From the NCBI GenBank assembly GCA_964527535.1, contig CAZGPW010000264.1, positions 1 to 24,066 of the forward strand: a stretch of 24,066 bases of DNA, in the 5' to 3' direction. Shown one piece after another: positions 17,701 to 22,893 of this stretch (position 1 is the first letter of the stretch; each line of letters opens with the position of its first letter). The position numbers and the translations under genes are program-made. The notes beneath the pieces were generated by a model. That model was not told where the DNA came from and ran no database searches. It worked only from the letters and a program-made list of their open reading frames with translations. Origin of the DNA: JAQIBY01 sp964527535 (GTDB lineage: Bacteria; Bacteroidota; Bacteroidia; Bacteroidales; ML635J-15).

Positions 17701-18718
17701 CGGCGATTTCATTAAATCTCAAAGCTTGTTTGCCCAGGTTCAGGACAACATGCAGTGGGCCGGATCGTTGGATTCACTGGATATTTTATCATCATACAAG
17801 ATGCAGGTTTCAAACGCGCAGGAATTTTCCATGGAGGGATATCGCGTGATACCCGATACCATTGAGATACCAATTGTTGCCGGCTGGAACTGGATAGGGT
17901 ATCCAAAAGCAAGCCAGAGCACTTTGATGGAGGCCTTGTCTTCACTGCAACCCGAAAATAATGATATCATAAAATCACAACATGAATTCGCAGTGTATTC
18001 TGAATTGCAAGGTTGGATCGGAAGTTTGAATTATCTGAGTCCGGGGCAGGGATATGTCTTGTATTCCACAAATGAAGGGGTTTTGCAGTATTCTCAATCA
18101 ATGAATTTTAAAACCGCTGTTGAAAATGAGGCAACGGATATTGATTTACCGAATACCGAAACCAACATGTGTATGATTATCGATGCAGAAATTGATAACC
18201 CGGAAATGTATCGTGTGCATGCTTATGATGAAAATGGATTGTGTGGATATGCTGATCCGTTTACCATGCCCGATGGTGAAGTTCGTTTCTTTTTAACGGT
18301 AAATAGTCATGCTCCGGAAAGCATTCAATTTGCGGCGCAAGGTATGTTTAATCACCTTGATGCGAATGAAATTGTATATTATGATGCAGAGGCAATCCTT
18401 GGAAGCATGGAAAAACCGTTTGTCCTCAGTTTTGATAAATCAGGTGCACCAGATACACAAATTGCAGTTTTCCCGAACCCGTTTAAAACAGAGCTGAAGA
18501 TAAGTTTGTATCTTTATGAGAAACAGACTGTCAATTTAAAATTGTATAACGCTCTCGGACAAGTAATAGCAAATCAGCGCATTAAGCTTGACAAAGGACA
18601 GCATCAGCTTGATTTATTTGATATGAAGCTGGTCAGTACCGGGCTTGCTGAAGGGTTTTATACGGTAAAACTACTTGTTAACGGGGTGGAAAATCAATAC
18701 AAAATTGTCAAACAATAA
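8717..18718 (+). CDS. Giant secreted multidomain LamG protein with T9SS tail (3333 aa)
   Basis: This is a very large secreted, probably surface-attached protein of unknown function. The signal peptide spans about 1-23 (ending NYAQ). LamG-like jelly rolls lie at about 38-228, 723-905, 2245-2423 and 2452-2645. Four fibronectin-III-like modules fill 281-692. Carboxypeptidase-regulatory-like strands lie at 693-722 plus 958-1002, at 1019-1095, 1113-1195 and 1327-1372. An unrecognised core (about 1380-2060) holds RDPPGD (1433-1438), a hydrophobic Gly/Ala-rich segment (1827-1869) and GGQSRCPYEGPE (1897-1908). An Ig-like domain is split around LamG 3 and 4. A BACON-like module (2746-2842), a WTVNP/DECRG module (2846-2955), two GWNW repeats (GWNW at 2968 and 3056), a diverged second WTVNP-type module (3150-3240) and a T9SS type A sorting domain (about 3244-3333, FPNPF to YKIVKQ) complete it. 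No catalytic site is recognisable. An adhesin or carbohydrate-binding surface role is inferred. The frame is unbroken. Confidence 0.92.
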   Translation: MKLFRFILLFAVISLYANQNYAQTCISENSVKSAWSYIPYFNGSSAYLYMDKSGGDYSDYFNSHFSFDMWVKPIWMENSDRDYYLFTAGKYHHNSFSGNARYKGLEISLVNESGNWKIRAVNSSGWYSQNFVYNIDDYDFFNQWNHIAFTYNASSHTLVCYFNGSQVGSHSFDYGLDIQHEEEGFRMGDARQALASVYYNQHFRGYVSGFRLWNSSLSGSEISYIWDRTFHQQETFTSSKSYLYDKMMCNMYTSSANVYSLKSGFYIWEPGISRSTSYRHPASPPKIFNLTIDDDFCDEIHLDWDVATSSVSSYVYRREGSSDPWELMCLTNSTYYHDHDVERGVEYDYKVVSAWRVDSNTSHGSNNLRFSPDSETVSGQVRGIGGPGNLVIEEDVNTNSNCNGVVKIKWDPVSTATYPNFSDYSVECSVEGGTWQSLVSGTTQTSYTHNVNSADYGKSIHYRVMADGDNCPGTSNIVSGIANEICTTAPSPVTANDNNGSIDIQWSYTHSGAPAAHFSVFRSENGGDYNLIEDDIPVNQLSYTDHDATMCVDYQYKVEAYNHCGASGALSNSSNTVTLPAIFSDVFTYLDGTETKADFDASKGYYSNKVLLEWTVNPNRQGSIDEFEIFRRKQNQSFTLLASIESNESTYYEDDSNNPNILYEYLIRAKSSCGGLEQISDTLFANGFRSTSGIVSGKVSFAGGNAVEGVEVIVETEEVNLSNSLSFNGNQYLGGLFPTDEILQTGFTVETWIKPGLMEGGYIHGVTSVNSGMMQLGLKNMKPYATLLAAPMTVEPHVPLMMLETDSVLNQDDWYHLALSYNPVTGETKMYLDGEFIGESNVNPDDQWVPDVPDVDVIVGKIYDEDSYYEGNIDEFRIWKRVKSGEEIHRDYKRVLVGNEEGMFGYYRFDEGFGYSAYDVSKTGSEFNKNDMDLITDPAIFPAWSDEVPSAEQLRPSGITDQNGNYSVRGIAYSDGGNIFKVTPYKPLHEFDPANVELFIGDNAPVHNNVDFIDQSAFSFSGNVLYSGTNLPVEGADVYIDNQQQFDAGGHPVQTDEYGLFEISVPIGQHFVTVKKDGHGLEHNGQWPHPTATDEYPTFNFQSDVSLQTFYDSTKVVLAGRFAGGDVEGDKKLGFSSSANNIGQGTIVFKNEMGYDINPDPDISSSRIEIQTDSVSGEYVIQMIPAAYKIDSVFNDHYEMDNLDLGVIDMTEIPEVQTETDTVYTESIVDEDTVLMQEIDTFNYHYKRNFIYYNEPTVLLSNGNDEPLAGETEYHYQHQDSEEVDTIDLINNSPFAYPVFIMGNTYPVEIKVEAIYTNHDSGTPEYDTVPVEGADVTIINNLEINEPAHQFATDYNGKVSDYQGFRVGLPNMNMNTADQTSFTKTMTITAQAGNFNVAWNGGDVYRAYVLGGVDAGGVNYVTYGPEVPKFILRDPPGDRSYTMLEQGSSFSAGRKYSFNMGGTSDYDNVLMRGVKFEAGGGLAGPVFTSEVQSDINAGISTTSWVDDSGEFMETYEFHQTYSTSADPNGVGSMADVYIGKSVNLFFTETENLKIYPTSYCTGSGLDYLEDDELSDTTAGFSIGKRPGFAVTDDTSSTFFIYSQDHILNSLLPTYRDLIYNLLSTSEYESHMPSDHLFYGFDNDNPVWESDTVSITNDTLPSYAYLGDGIDSVAMLNQQISLWMQTIAFNEASKLADDMDMVENISFDGNAGAYTNETSMTTSSYSTKEYFYRFELFGGAETGFSINNTGLVTYSQTYKNVDQSISTTESEEKSMKWKYVIDDSNQGDYYSMDVMTYNQGTLAEGKESFLSANNFEDAGYNMENLGLGTGIGAGASFLISQALSQLVNPLAGQAFSMAYTLGTAAGYMYVMNHYADETENSEVYFGLQGASPMFRIMGGQSRCPYEGPETTVFYIDSVSHEPYVLHPGTQNHEAPKLEVEPATVINVPDGSPAVFELKLMNESPTGADITYEMQVDEASNPHGANLRVDGLSPNRSFFVPAGQTLTKTLTVERGASSAMEFDDLQLILHSSCQYDPDDNFPDIADTVSFSAHFIPVCTQVDFGNVDDNWIVNVYDNDVMPITITGYNINQDNFEKVYFQYQQSGASPSTAMVLYNDTINTDWASYTGNKIYIDGQSQVSFDWDVASLNDGNYTLFLTSTCSDGSVYETDHYNGLIDRVTPRPFGTPQPSDGILSFGEDIMIKFNETINSGELYNFGQFGSESYISLRGMKNGTDLLDNQYLLHDASVLFDGDDDFMKINHLNLDHTDFTLEFWVKRNQTGAEPLICMGDVDNGGLWIGFDANNHLKMTMDGQTITSSNACLPEDDFAFVAIAYSSGDENTESGVTMQLQSGAAGEPEFTEFDMYSSLEGSLYLAFNPNDSSAFNGNMHEFRIWNYARSGMTSASEKSLVLSGYESGLYSLWPMTDAHGAIAHDIAFGRNAELNATWQVSRDGKTVHFEGDNALNIPSASMMFDDETDFTVEFWFKTGMPLDTVSLMSNGYPVMSPNQNAWNVFATAEGEIGIQNNEQNISIDAENVLDNNWHHFAMSLNRIGYLSVYFDGELIETHPVSNFGGFAATNLVFGARWYNYGMTDYFDHYLTGYLDEIRVWNAARRQPQIQRYMNHSLIGDEMGLKAYFPFEDVTIEDPSISNESNENFTQDTTGIADNPAIENQYFSPESPNIKLQKPEILMHHNLVINDDEVVIDLNEDAGEIENQIIDVSIKNVKDMNGNVMPSTVTWTAFIDQNQVIWDVQELNLEKFVDEELELTVNVRNQSGVNESWSISNIPAWMEVQPSSGVLSPLETEEIEIRILPELNIGTYQRDLNLSASMEYNERLDINVKVKGHAPDWTVNPENFSQTASIIGQLSISDVLSTDTSDIVGIFVDDECRGVAQPEYLDNMDAYLLFMNVYANESGEQMSFKVYDASTGNVYVNVTPALTFNENEIYGNVEEPLAINATNYVEQTIALHEGWNWVSFNVYASHFGDLNTAFENLLYETGDFIKSQSLFAQVQDNMQWAGSLDSLDILSSYKMQVSNAQEFSMEGYRVIPDTIEIPIVAGWNWIGYPKASQSTLMEALSSLQPENNDIIKSQHEFAVYSELQGWIGSLNYLSPGQGYVLYSTNEGVLQYSQSMNFKTAVENEATDIDLPNTETNMCMIIDAEIDNPEMYRVHAYDENGLCGYADPFTMPDGEVRFFLTVNSHAPESIQFAAQGMFNHLDANEIVYYDAEAILGSMEKPFVLSFDKSGAPDTQIAVFPNPFKTELKISLYLYEKQTVNLKLYNALGQVIANQRIKLDKGQHQLDLFDMKLVSTGLAEGFYTVKLLVNGVENQYKIVKQ
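17600..18100 (+). repeat. Two tandem GWNW repeats inside the giant protein
   Basis: Residues from about 2962 and 3050 are diverged copies of one module of about 88 residues. Each has a GWNW start (2968-2971 and 3056-3059), a D-x-IKSQ-x-x-FA motif (DFIKSQSLFA and DIIKSQHEFA) and a W-x-GSL motif (WAGSLDSL and WIGSLNYL). Such units occur near the C-termini of secreted Bacteroidota proteins, and their role is not established. Confidence 0.75.
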
Positions 18719-18730
18719 AAACAATTCATC

Positions 18731-19672
18731 ATGAAATATTTGCATATAATTTTAAGTATCGCTTTACTGATGTCAACCGGAATGTTGAAGGCACAGGAAT
18801 GGACAGTCAATCCGGCAGATTATGAATATTCAATGAATGTGACCGGAAAAGTTAAACTTGACGGAAGCTATATCTCATATCCTGATGCTAAACTGGGTGC
18901 TTTTTTTGAGGATGAATGCCGGGGCATTGCCAGTATTGATTCAGATGGTGATTACCCAGGGGTGTTTTTTCTCACAATATACAGCAATCAAGTGGATGGT
19001 GAATCTCTGGTGTTTCATCTGAAGGATGGAGACAGCATTGAATTTGCTCTTTCCAATGCCATTGCTTTTCACGGCAATGCAATCATAGGATCTGTGGATC
19101 ATCCCTTTGTTTGGTTTGATACAGAGGAGTATGCCTCCACAGATTTTCTAACTTATTCACATCCTGAACAATATTCAGAAGCAGATATAAATTACAGTGA
19201 TGATCAGATATCACTGCTTGTAATGCCGGAAGTGGATTTGTCCGCCTGTCGTCCCGAATTTACGCTTGCTCCCGGAGCCAAAGCTTATGTGAATGATCAA
19301 CTCCAGGTGTCAGGTGAAAGCGATCTGGATTTTTCTTCTCCCCTTGTTTATACCGTGGTAGGCGTTGATGATCAAACCCGGGATTGGACGGTTTCTGTTG
19401 TTCATGAGGATAGTTACTCTCCACACCATCTTGCAGGGCTTCTTACCTGCTACCCTAATCCGGTGGAAAACAGCTTGTATATTGATCTGCCGGGGCATGA
19501 AAAACTGCAGAGCATGGAACTCATTGATGCCCATGGAAAGGTGATTTCTTTACCACTACTGACGGAATCTAATCATGTTATCAATCTGGCATCCGTGGAA
19601 AGTGGGATGTATTTCATCCGTTTTGTGTTTACCGATGGATATGTTTTACATAAAAAACTGATTAAGCAATAA
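18731..19672 (+). CDS. Secreted T9SS-sorted protein sharing a module with the giant protein
   Basis: This 313-residue secreted protein is of unknown function. The signal peptide is about 1-22 (ending LKAQ). Residues 23-127 start EWTVNPADYEYSM, contain FFEDECRG (58-65) and end IGSVDHPFVWF. They match the module at 2846-2955 of the upstream giant protein (DWTVNPENF, FVDDECRG). Residues about 135-225 look like a bacterial Ig-like or DUF5018-like domain: a FTLAPGAKAYVND turn, then DFSSPLVYTVVGVDDQTRDW. Residues 235-313 are a T9SS type A sorting domain (CYPNPVENSLYI to HKKLIKQ). The gene begins 12 bp after the giant gene and must be co-transcribed with it unless there is a hidden promoter. The shared module and shared secretion route suggest that both act at the same surface site, possibly as partners or as a large and small version of one function. 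Confidence 0.87.
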   Translation: MKYLHIILSIALLMSTGMLKAQEWTVNPADYEYSMNVTGKVKLDGSYISYPDAKLGAFFEDECRGIASIDSDGDYPGVFFLTIYSNQVDGESLVFHLKDGDSIEFALSNAIAFHGNAIIGSVDHPFVWFDTEEYASTDFLTYSHPEQYSEADINYSDDQISLLVMPEVDLSACRPEFTLAPGAKAYVNDQLQVSGESDLDFSSPLVYTVVGVDDQTRDWTVSVVHEDSYSPHHLAGLLTCYPNPVENSLYIDLPGHEKLQSMELIDAHGKVISLPLLTESNHVINLASVESGMYFIRFVFTDGYVLHKKLIKQ

Positions 19673-19717
19673 ACAGGTACCATCGTTCATAAAATTAAAA
19701 AAACACTGAAACAATAT

Positions 19718-19746
19718 TTTGCCGGAACAAAAAGTTATTATCTTTG
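19718..19746 (+). promoter_or_regulatory. Bacteroidota-type promoter of the thioredoxin-fold gene
   Basis: TTTG (19718-19721), a 17-base spacer and TATCTTTG (19739-19746) match the TTG/TAnnTTTG promoter. It sits 40 bp before the ATG at 19787 and implies that this gene can be transcribed independently of the giant gene operon. Confidence 0.6.
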
Positions 19747-19786
19747 ATAACAATCAATAAAGGCTGAAAAGAACATAAGTGCAAAA

Positions 19787-21199
19787 ATGCAAAAAATGAT
19801 AAAAAATGTACTGCTCACAATGGTACTGCTTACCTGTAATATTTTTATGTTACAGGCCAAGACGTCTGAAATATTCGGAGAAGCGTCTGATTATGCGGGG
19901 AAAACCCTGGAATTTATTGTTTATGAGGATTTTATTACTGAAAAAACTTCCCCTGTTTTTTCTTTGGAAATCAAAGAAGATGGCACATTCAAACAAGATT
20001 TTGAGATAAACCAAACCCGACCAGTGTTTTGCCTTACCGGCATATATAAACTGTGGTTTGTTGTTGTTCCCGGCGAAAGATACGAATTGATACTTCCAGA
20101 CTACATTGAAAAAACCAAAGCTGAAAAATACAATCCGTATTTTAAACCATTGCTGCTTATGGCGGGCATAAGAACAAACAATAAACCTGACATCAATAAT
20201 CTGATTAATCGGTTTGAATATGCTTACGATACCCTGATGAACAAAAACATTGAAGCATATATGACCAAACAGAAAGAATCATCCCTTGAGCAAGACATAA
20301 AAACACTCAACCAGAATTTTCCACAAGATCATCCGAGCTATTTTTCAGTGTGGAAAAAGTTCCGTTATGCCATGATGCGGCGGCTGGCATGGGAACGCAA
20401 TCACAGGTTTGTAATCAACAAATATTTCCGCCAGGACAGTGTATATTACCAGAATCCGGCATACATGGAGCTGTTTAATGATATTTTCAAAGATTATTTC
20501 GACCACTTTGCGCTCAGGTCTGATGGTGAAGAGCTGACACATGCCATAAATGCCTCCAGGAGCCCTGAAAAAATTTCCAAAGTACTTAGCCGGATGTTTG
20601 AACTTGACAACATGCCCCTTCGTGAATATGTAATCATTAAAGGATTAAACGATGCTTATACACGAGACACATACAAAAAAGAAGGTATCATGACATGTCT
20701 GGATTCCATTGCGCGATTTTCAAAATGGGATGAACACCGGCTTGCGGCATCCAATGTAATAGAAAAATTCAAACATCTGGCCGTTGGCACACCTGCTCCC
20801 GCTTCAAAGCTGATATCCCCCGGGGGAAAAGAAATATCCCTGCATGATTTTCAGGGACAATACCTTTACGTGGCCTTTTACCATACAGAACTGATACCAT
20901 GCCAAAAACAAATTGGCCCTCTGTCCAATGTGGCAAAAAAGCATAACAAAGACTTAAAGGTTTTGCTTGTTGTTATGGATGAAAATCCGGAAACCGCCAT
21001 TAAACATTTATCATCCGATATTAAATCCTTAGCATCCATCGCCATTCCTGAAAACAGGGAAACAATAAAAAAACGATGGGAAATTGTATCCTACCCTACT
21101 TACTATCTGCTAGACAAACAATCGAAATTTCTGTTTTCGCCTTCTCCGTCACCCACGGAAAATTTTGAGAATTATTTTCTTGATTTTGTGTTGCGTTGA
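19787..21199 (+). CDS. Periplasmic thioredoxin-fold protein with degenerate active site
   Basis: This 470-residue exported protein resembles TlpA-type thioredoxin-fold proteins of Bacteroidota. The N-terminus is a signal peptide (about 1-24, ending MLQAK). A beta-rich segment (about 27-105) resembles the DUF4369 region that often precedes such domains. A helical middle (about 120-330) follows, then a thioredoxin fold (about 333-470) starting VGTPAPASKLISPGGKEISL. Where redox-active members have WCxxC, this protein has TELIPC: only the second cysteine (Cys372) is kept, and Leu369 replaces the nucleophile. The cis-proline is present (SYPTYYLL, Pro437). It is therefore unlikely to be a normal disulfide reductase and may bind a partner or act as a chaperone. 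It lies 114 bp after the small T9SS gene and has its own promoter. A second in-frame ATG lies at 19796. Confidence 0.8.
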   Translation: MQKMIKNVLLTMVLLTCNIFMLQAKTSEIFGEASDYAGKTLEFIVYEDFITEKTSPVFSLEIKEDGTFKQDFEINQTRPVFCLTGIYKLWFVVVPGERYELILPDYIEKTKAEKYNPYFKPLLLMAGIRTNNKPDINNLINRFEYAYDTLMNKNIEAYMTKQKESSLEQDIKTLNQNFPQDHPSYFSVWKKFRYAMMRRLAWERNHRFVINKYFRQDSVYYQNPAYMELFNDIFKDYFDHFALRSDGEELTHAINASRSPEKISKVLSRMFELDNMPLREYVIIKGLNDAYTRDTYKKEGIMTCLDSIARFSKWDEHRLAASNVIEKFKHLAVGTPAPASKLISPGGKEISLHDFQGQYLYVAFYHTELIPCQKQIGPLSNVAKKHNKDLKVLLVVMDENPETAIKHLSSDIKSLASIAIPENRETIKKRWEIVSYPTYYLLDKQSKFLFSPSPSPTENFENYFLDFVLR

Positions 21200-21256
21200 T
21201 GTATAATTTACTCATACAAATTTGCAGCTTCAATTAAAAAAAATATGCCACAGATT

Positions 21257-22030
21257 TCATTTTTCTTCCTCTTCATTCAACGTCAGTGTATATTCCACAT
21301 CACCATGCCACATCGTTAGCTCGTTACCTGCGTCATTGAGTTCATATTTGTTAATCACATAATAGTCACTATCACCGCCTGCGTCAAAATCACAGTAAGT
21401 AATATGGCTAAGCAAATATTTGTCAGCATCAATTTCCCCTAAATCGCTTATCGTTCCTGACTGAGATCCATCGTCCTGTTCCCATGAAAATGCACCAGAA
21501 GCTTCGATATTCATAGAGGCAATGGTATCCTGATCAATCATCAGCCATTCTCCTTCAAGTGATTCAGGTGCTGAAGGAGAACACTTTTTAACATCAATGT
21601 CTCCAAATGTTGTGGTAATTGTCATGGTCTTTTCATCTGATGAGAATTCAAGCGGCAATATCCTTTCATCCTGGGCATTTTCATCCCAGTCATATGTTTC
21701 ATCTGACCAAACATGGTCAGGATAGATAACCATTTCATTGTCATTATTAAGGCTGTATAAACCTTTTAAACCTGCTGCGGGATCGCTGTTGAGAAAAGAG
21801 TACAACAGGAAATTCGTGGTTTCATATCTGCAAAACACAGCATTACAATCCTTTTCATCCCAACCTTCAAATGTCTCATCATAAAATCCGATCCAACTAC
21901 CATAATGGGGATTTCCATATTCATCATCGTTGCCATTTCCGTTTTCATCTTCATCATTGCAACCATTTGCAAAAATAAGTGCAGCAATCAAAGTCAATAA
22001 AAAAATCCAAAAATTTGTTTTAGTTCTCAT
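21257..22030 (-). CDS. Acidic lipoprotein of unknown function, probably surface-exposed
   Basis: I do not recognise a family. The 257-residue product starts with a lipoprotein signal, MRTKTNFWIFLLTLIAALIF, with the lipid-attachment cysteine at 24 in ANGC. The residues after it (NDEDENGNGNDDE) are strongly acidic, like the lipoprotein export signal that directs Bacteroidota lipoproteins to the cell surface. The rest is rich in Asp, Glu, Trp and Tyr. It alternates short hydrophobic strands with turns, suggesting a beta-sandwich or lipocalin-like fold. Segments such as LEGEWLMIDQD and LTMWHGDVEYTLTLNEEE resemble the small lipocalin-like lipoproteins common in this phylum, but that is only a shape argument. 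It is transcribed leftward, convergent with the thioredoxin-fold gene (57 bp between stops) and 225 bp from the Nudix gene stop. Confidence 0.7.
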   Translation of the reverse strand: MRTKTNFWIFLLTLIAALIFANGCNDEDENGNGNDDEYGNPHYGSWIGFYDETFEGWDEKDCNAVFCRYETTNFLLYSFLNSDPAAGLKGLYSLNNDNEMVIYPDHVWSDETYDWDENAQDERILPLEFSSDEKTMTITTTFGDIDVKKCSPSAPESLEGEWLMIDQDTIASMNIEASGAFSWEQDDGSQSGTISDLGEIDADKYLLSHITYCDFDAGGDSDYYVINKYELNDAGNELTMWHGDVEYTLTLNEEEEK

Positions 22031-22160
22031 AGCGTTGATATTTTAAAATTATTATCCAAATGTGCGTATTTGATCTGTTGATATTTTTAATCTCCGGCGG
22101 TTATTATATGTCACGATATAAACTATATACCTCCGTTTTGCCTCACAACCAACAATCATT

Positions 22161-22168
22161 CAAATTTA
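22161..22168 (-). promoter_or_regulatory. Leftward TAnnTTTG element upstream of the lipoprotein gene
   Basis: CAAATTTA reads TAAATTTG leftward, matching the Bacteroidota -7 element. The nearest usable TTG (CAA at 22193-22195) gives a rather long spacer of 24 bases. It would leave a leader of about 120 bases before the lipoprotein start at 22030. Nothing else recognisable lies in the 225-bp gap 22031-22255. Confidence 0.35.
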
Positions 22169-22255
22169 GAAATTAATTACAATCATCACAGCCAAACCCA
22201 TGAATATTTATTCACAAATAAGCCACGGACATGTTCATAACTTTATGCAAACAAC

Positions 22256-22888
22256 TCACATCTCTTTGTTGTATAATATTTGTTTTTTAATAATATCATA
22301 AATGGAGGGGAATGTATTCTGCATCAATTCAGGAATTTCAGTTTCATCAACCCAGCGGCACAATTCTATATCTTCTTCAAGCTGAGGTCTGATTGTATCA
22401 TTTTCGCCTTTATATATCATATTAAACCAGTGGTTTTCCTTAAGAACAGTTGTCCCTTTGTGTTTATACATATGGTATGTTATTCCAAGTTTTTGTTTTA
22501 CCTCAAGTTTTTGCTGATCTACATTGCACTCTTCAGAGACTTCTCTCACAGCACAGGTTTTGGGAATTTCATTCTTTTCAGCTTTTCCTTTTGGCAGGTC
22601 CCATTTTTTTCTTCTGTAAATAAACAAGTACAAACTATTCTCATTTTTGACAAGACCACCTCCAGCAAGGATCAATTTGTAGGCATTTTTCACAAATTCA
22701 AGGCTTCGTTTCGGGTCTGTGCCGTAAATGTTTAAATGTTTTATTTTATTGTTGTTGATAAACCTATTTATTTTTACTTTTATATCGCTGATCTCTGAAA
22801 TGTTTACAGCATGAATACCAGCCTTTTGTCCTGTTTTTTCATCAAGGCTGAGAGAAATAAGACGATTTTTATAATAAATTTTAATCAT
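22256..22888 (-). CDS. Nudix hydrolase with N-terminal extension
   Basis: This cytosolic Mg-dependent hydrolase should cleave a nucleoside-diphosphate-linked substrate. The Nudix box runs from Gly101 to Val123: G-x5-E107-x7-R115-E116-V-S-E119-E120-C-N-V. All catalytic glutamates are present. The usual glycine before the last hydrophobic residue is Asn122. The Nudix fold spans about 70-205. The first 70 residues form an extra domain (MIKIYYKNRLISLSLDE and a helix near 57-70) that single-domain Nudix enzymes lack. The substrate cannot be deduced. The gene is divergent from pyrE with only 5 bp between start codons. A Nudix gene next to pyrE fits a nucleotide-housekeeping context, but no direct link is shown. 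Confidence 0.88.
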   Translation of the reverse strand: MIKIYYKNRLISLSLDEKTGQKAGIHAVNISEISDIKVKINRFINNNKIKHLNIYGTDPKRSLEFVKNAYKLILAGGGLVKNENSLYLFIYRRKKWDLPKGKAEKNEIPKTCAVREVSEECNVDQQKLEVKQKLGITYHMYKHKGTTVLKENHWFNMIYKGENDTIRPQLEEDIELCRWVDETEIPELMQNTFPSIYDIIKKQILYNKEM

Positions 22889-22893
22889 TTTCT

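Noticed and set aside
8717..18718. Giant gene considered as a polyketide/peptide synthetase or a Rhs/polymorphic toxin
   Set aside because: There are no carrier, condensation or ketosynthase motifs, no YD repeats and no C-terminal toxin. The end is a clean T9SS sorting domain.
22280..22735. 151-residue rightward open frame opposite the Nudix gene
   Set aside because: The opposite strand encodes a complete Nudix box, and this frame is Phe-rich and featureless.
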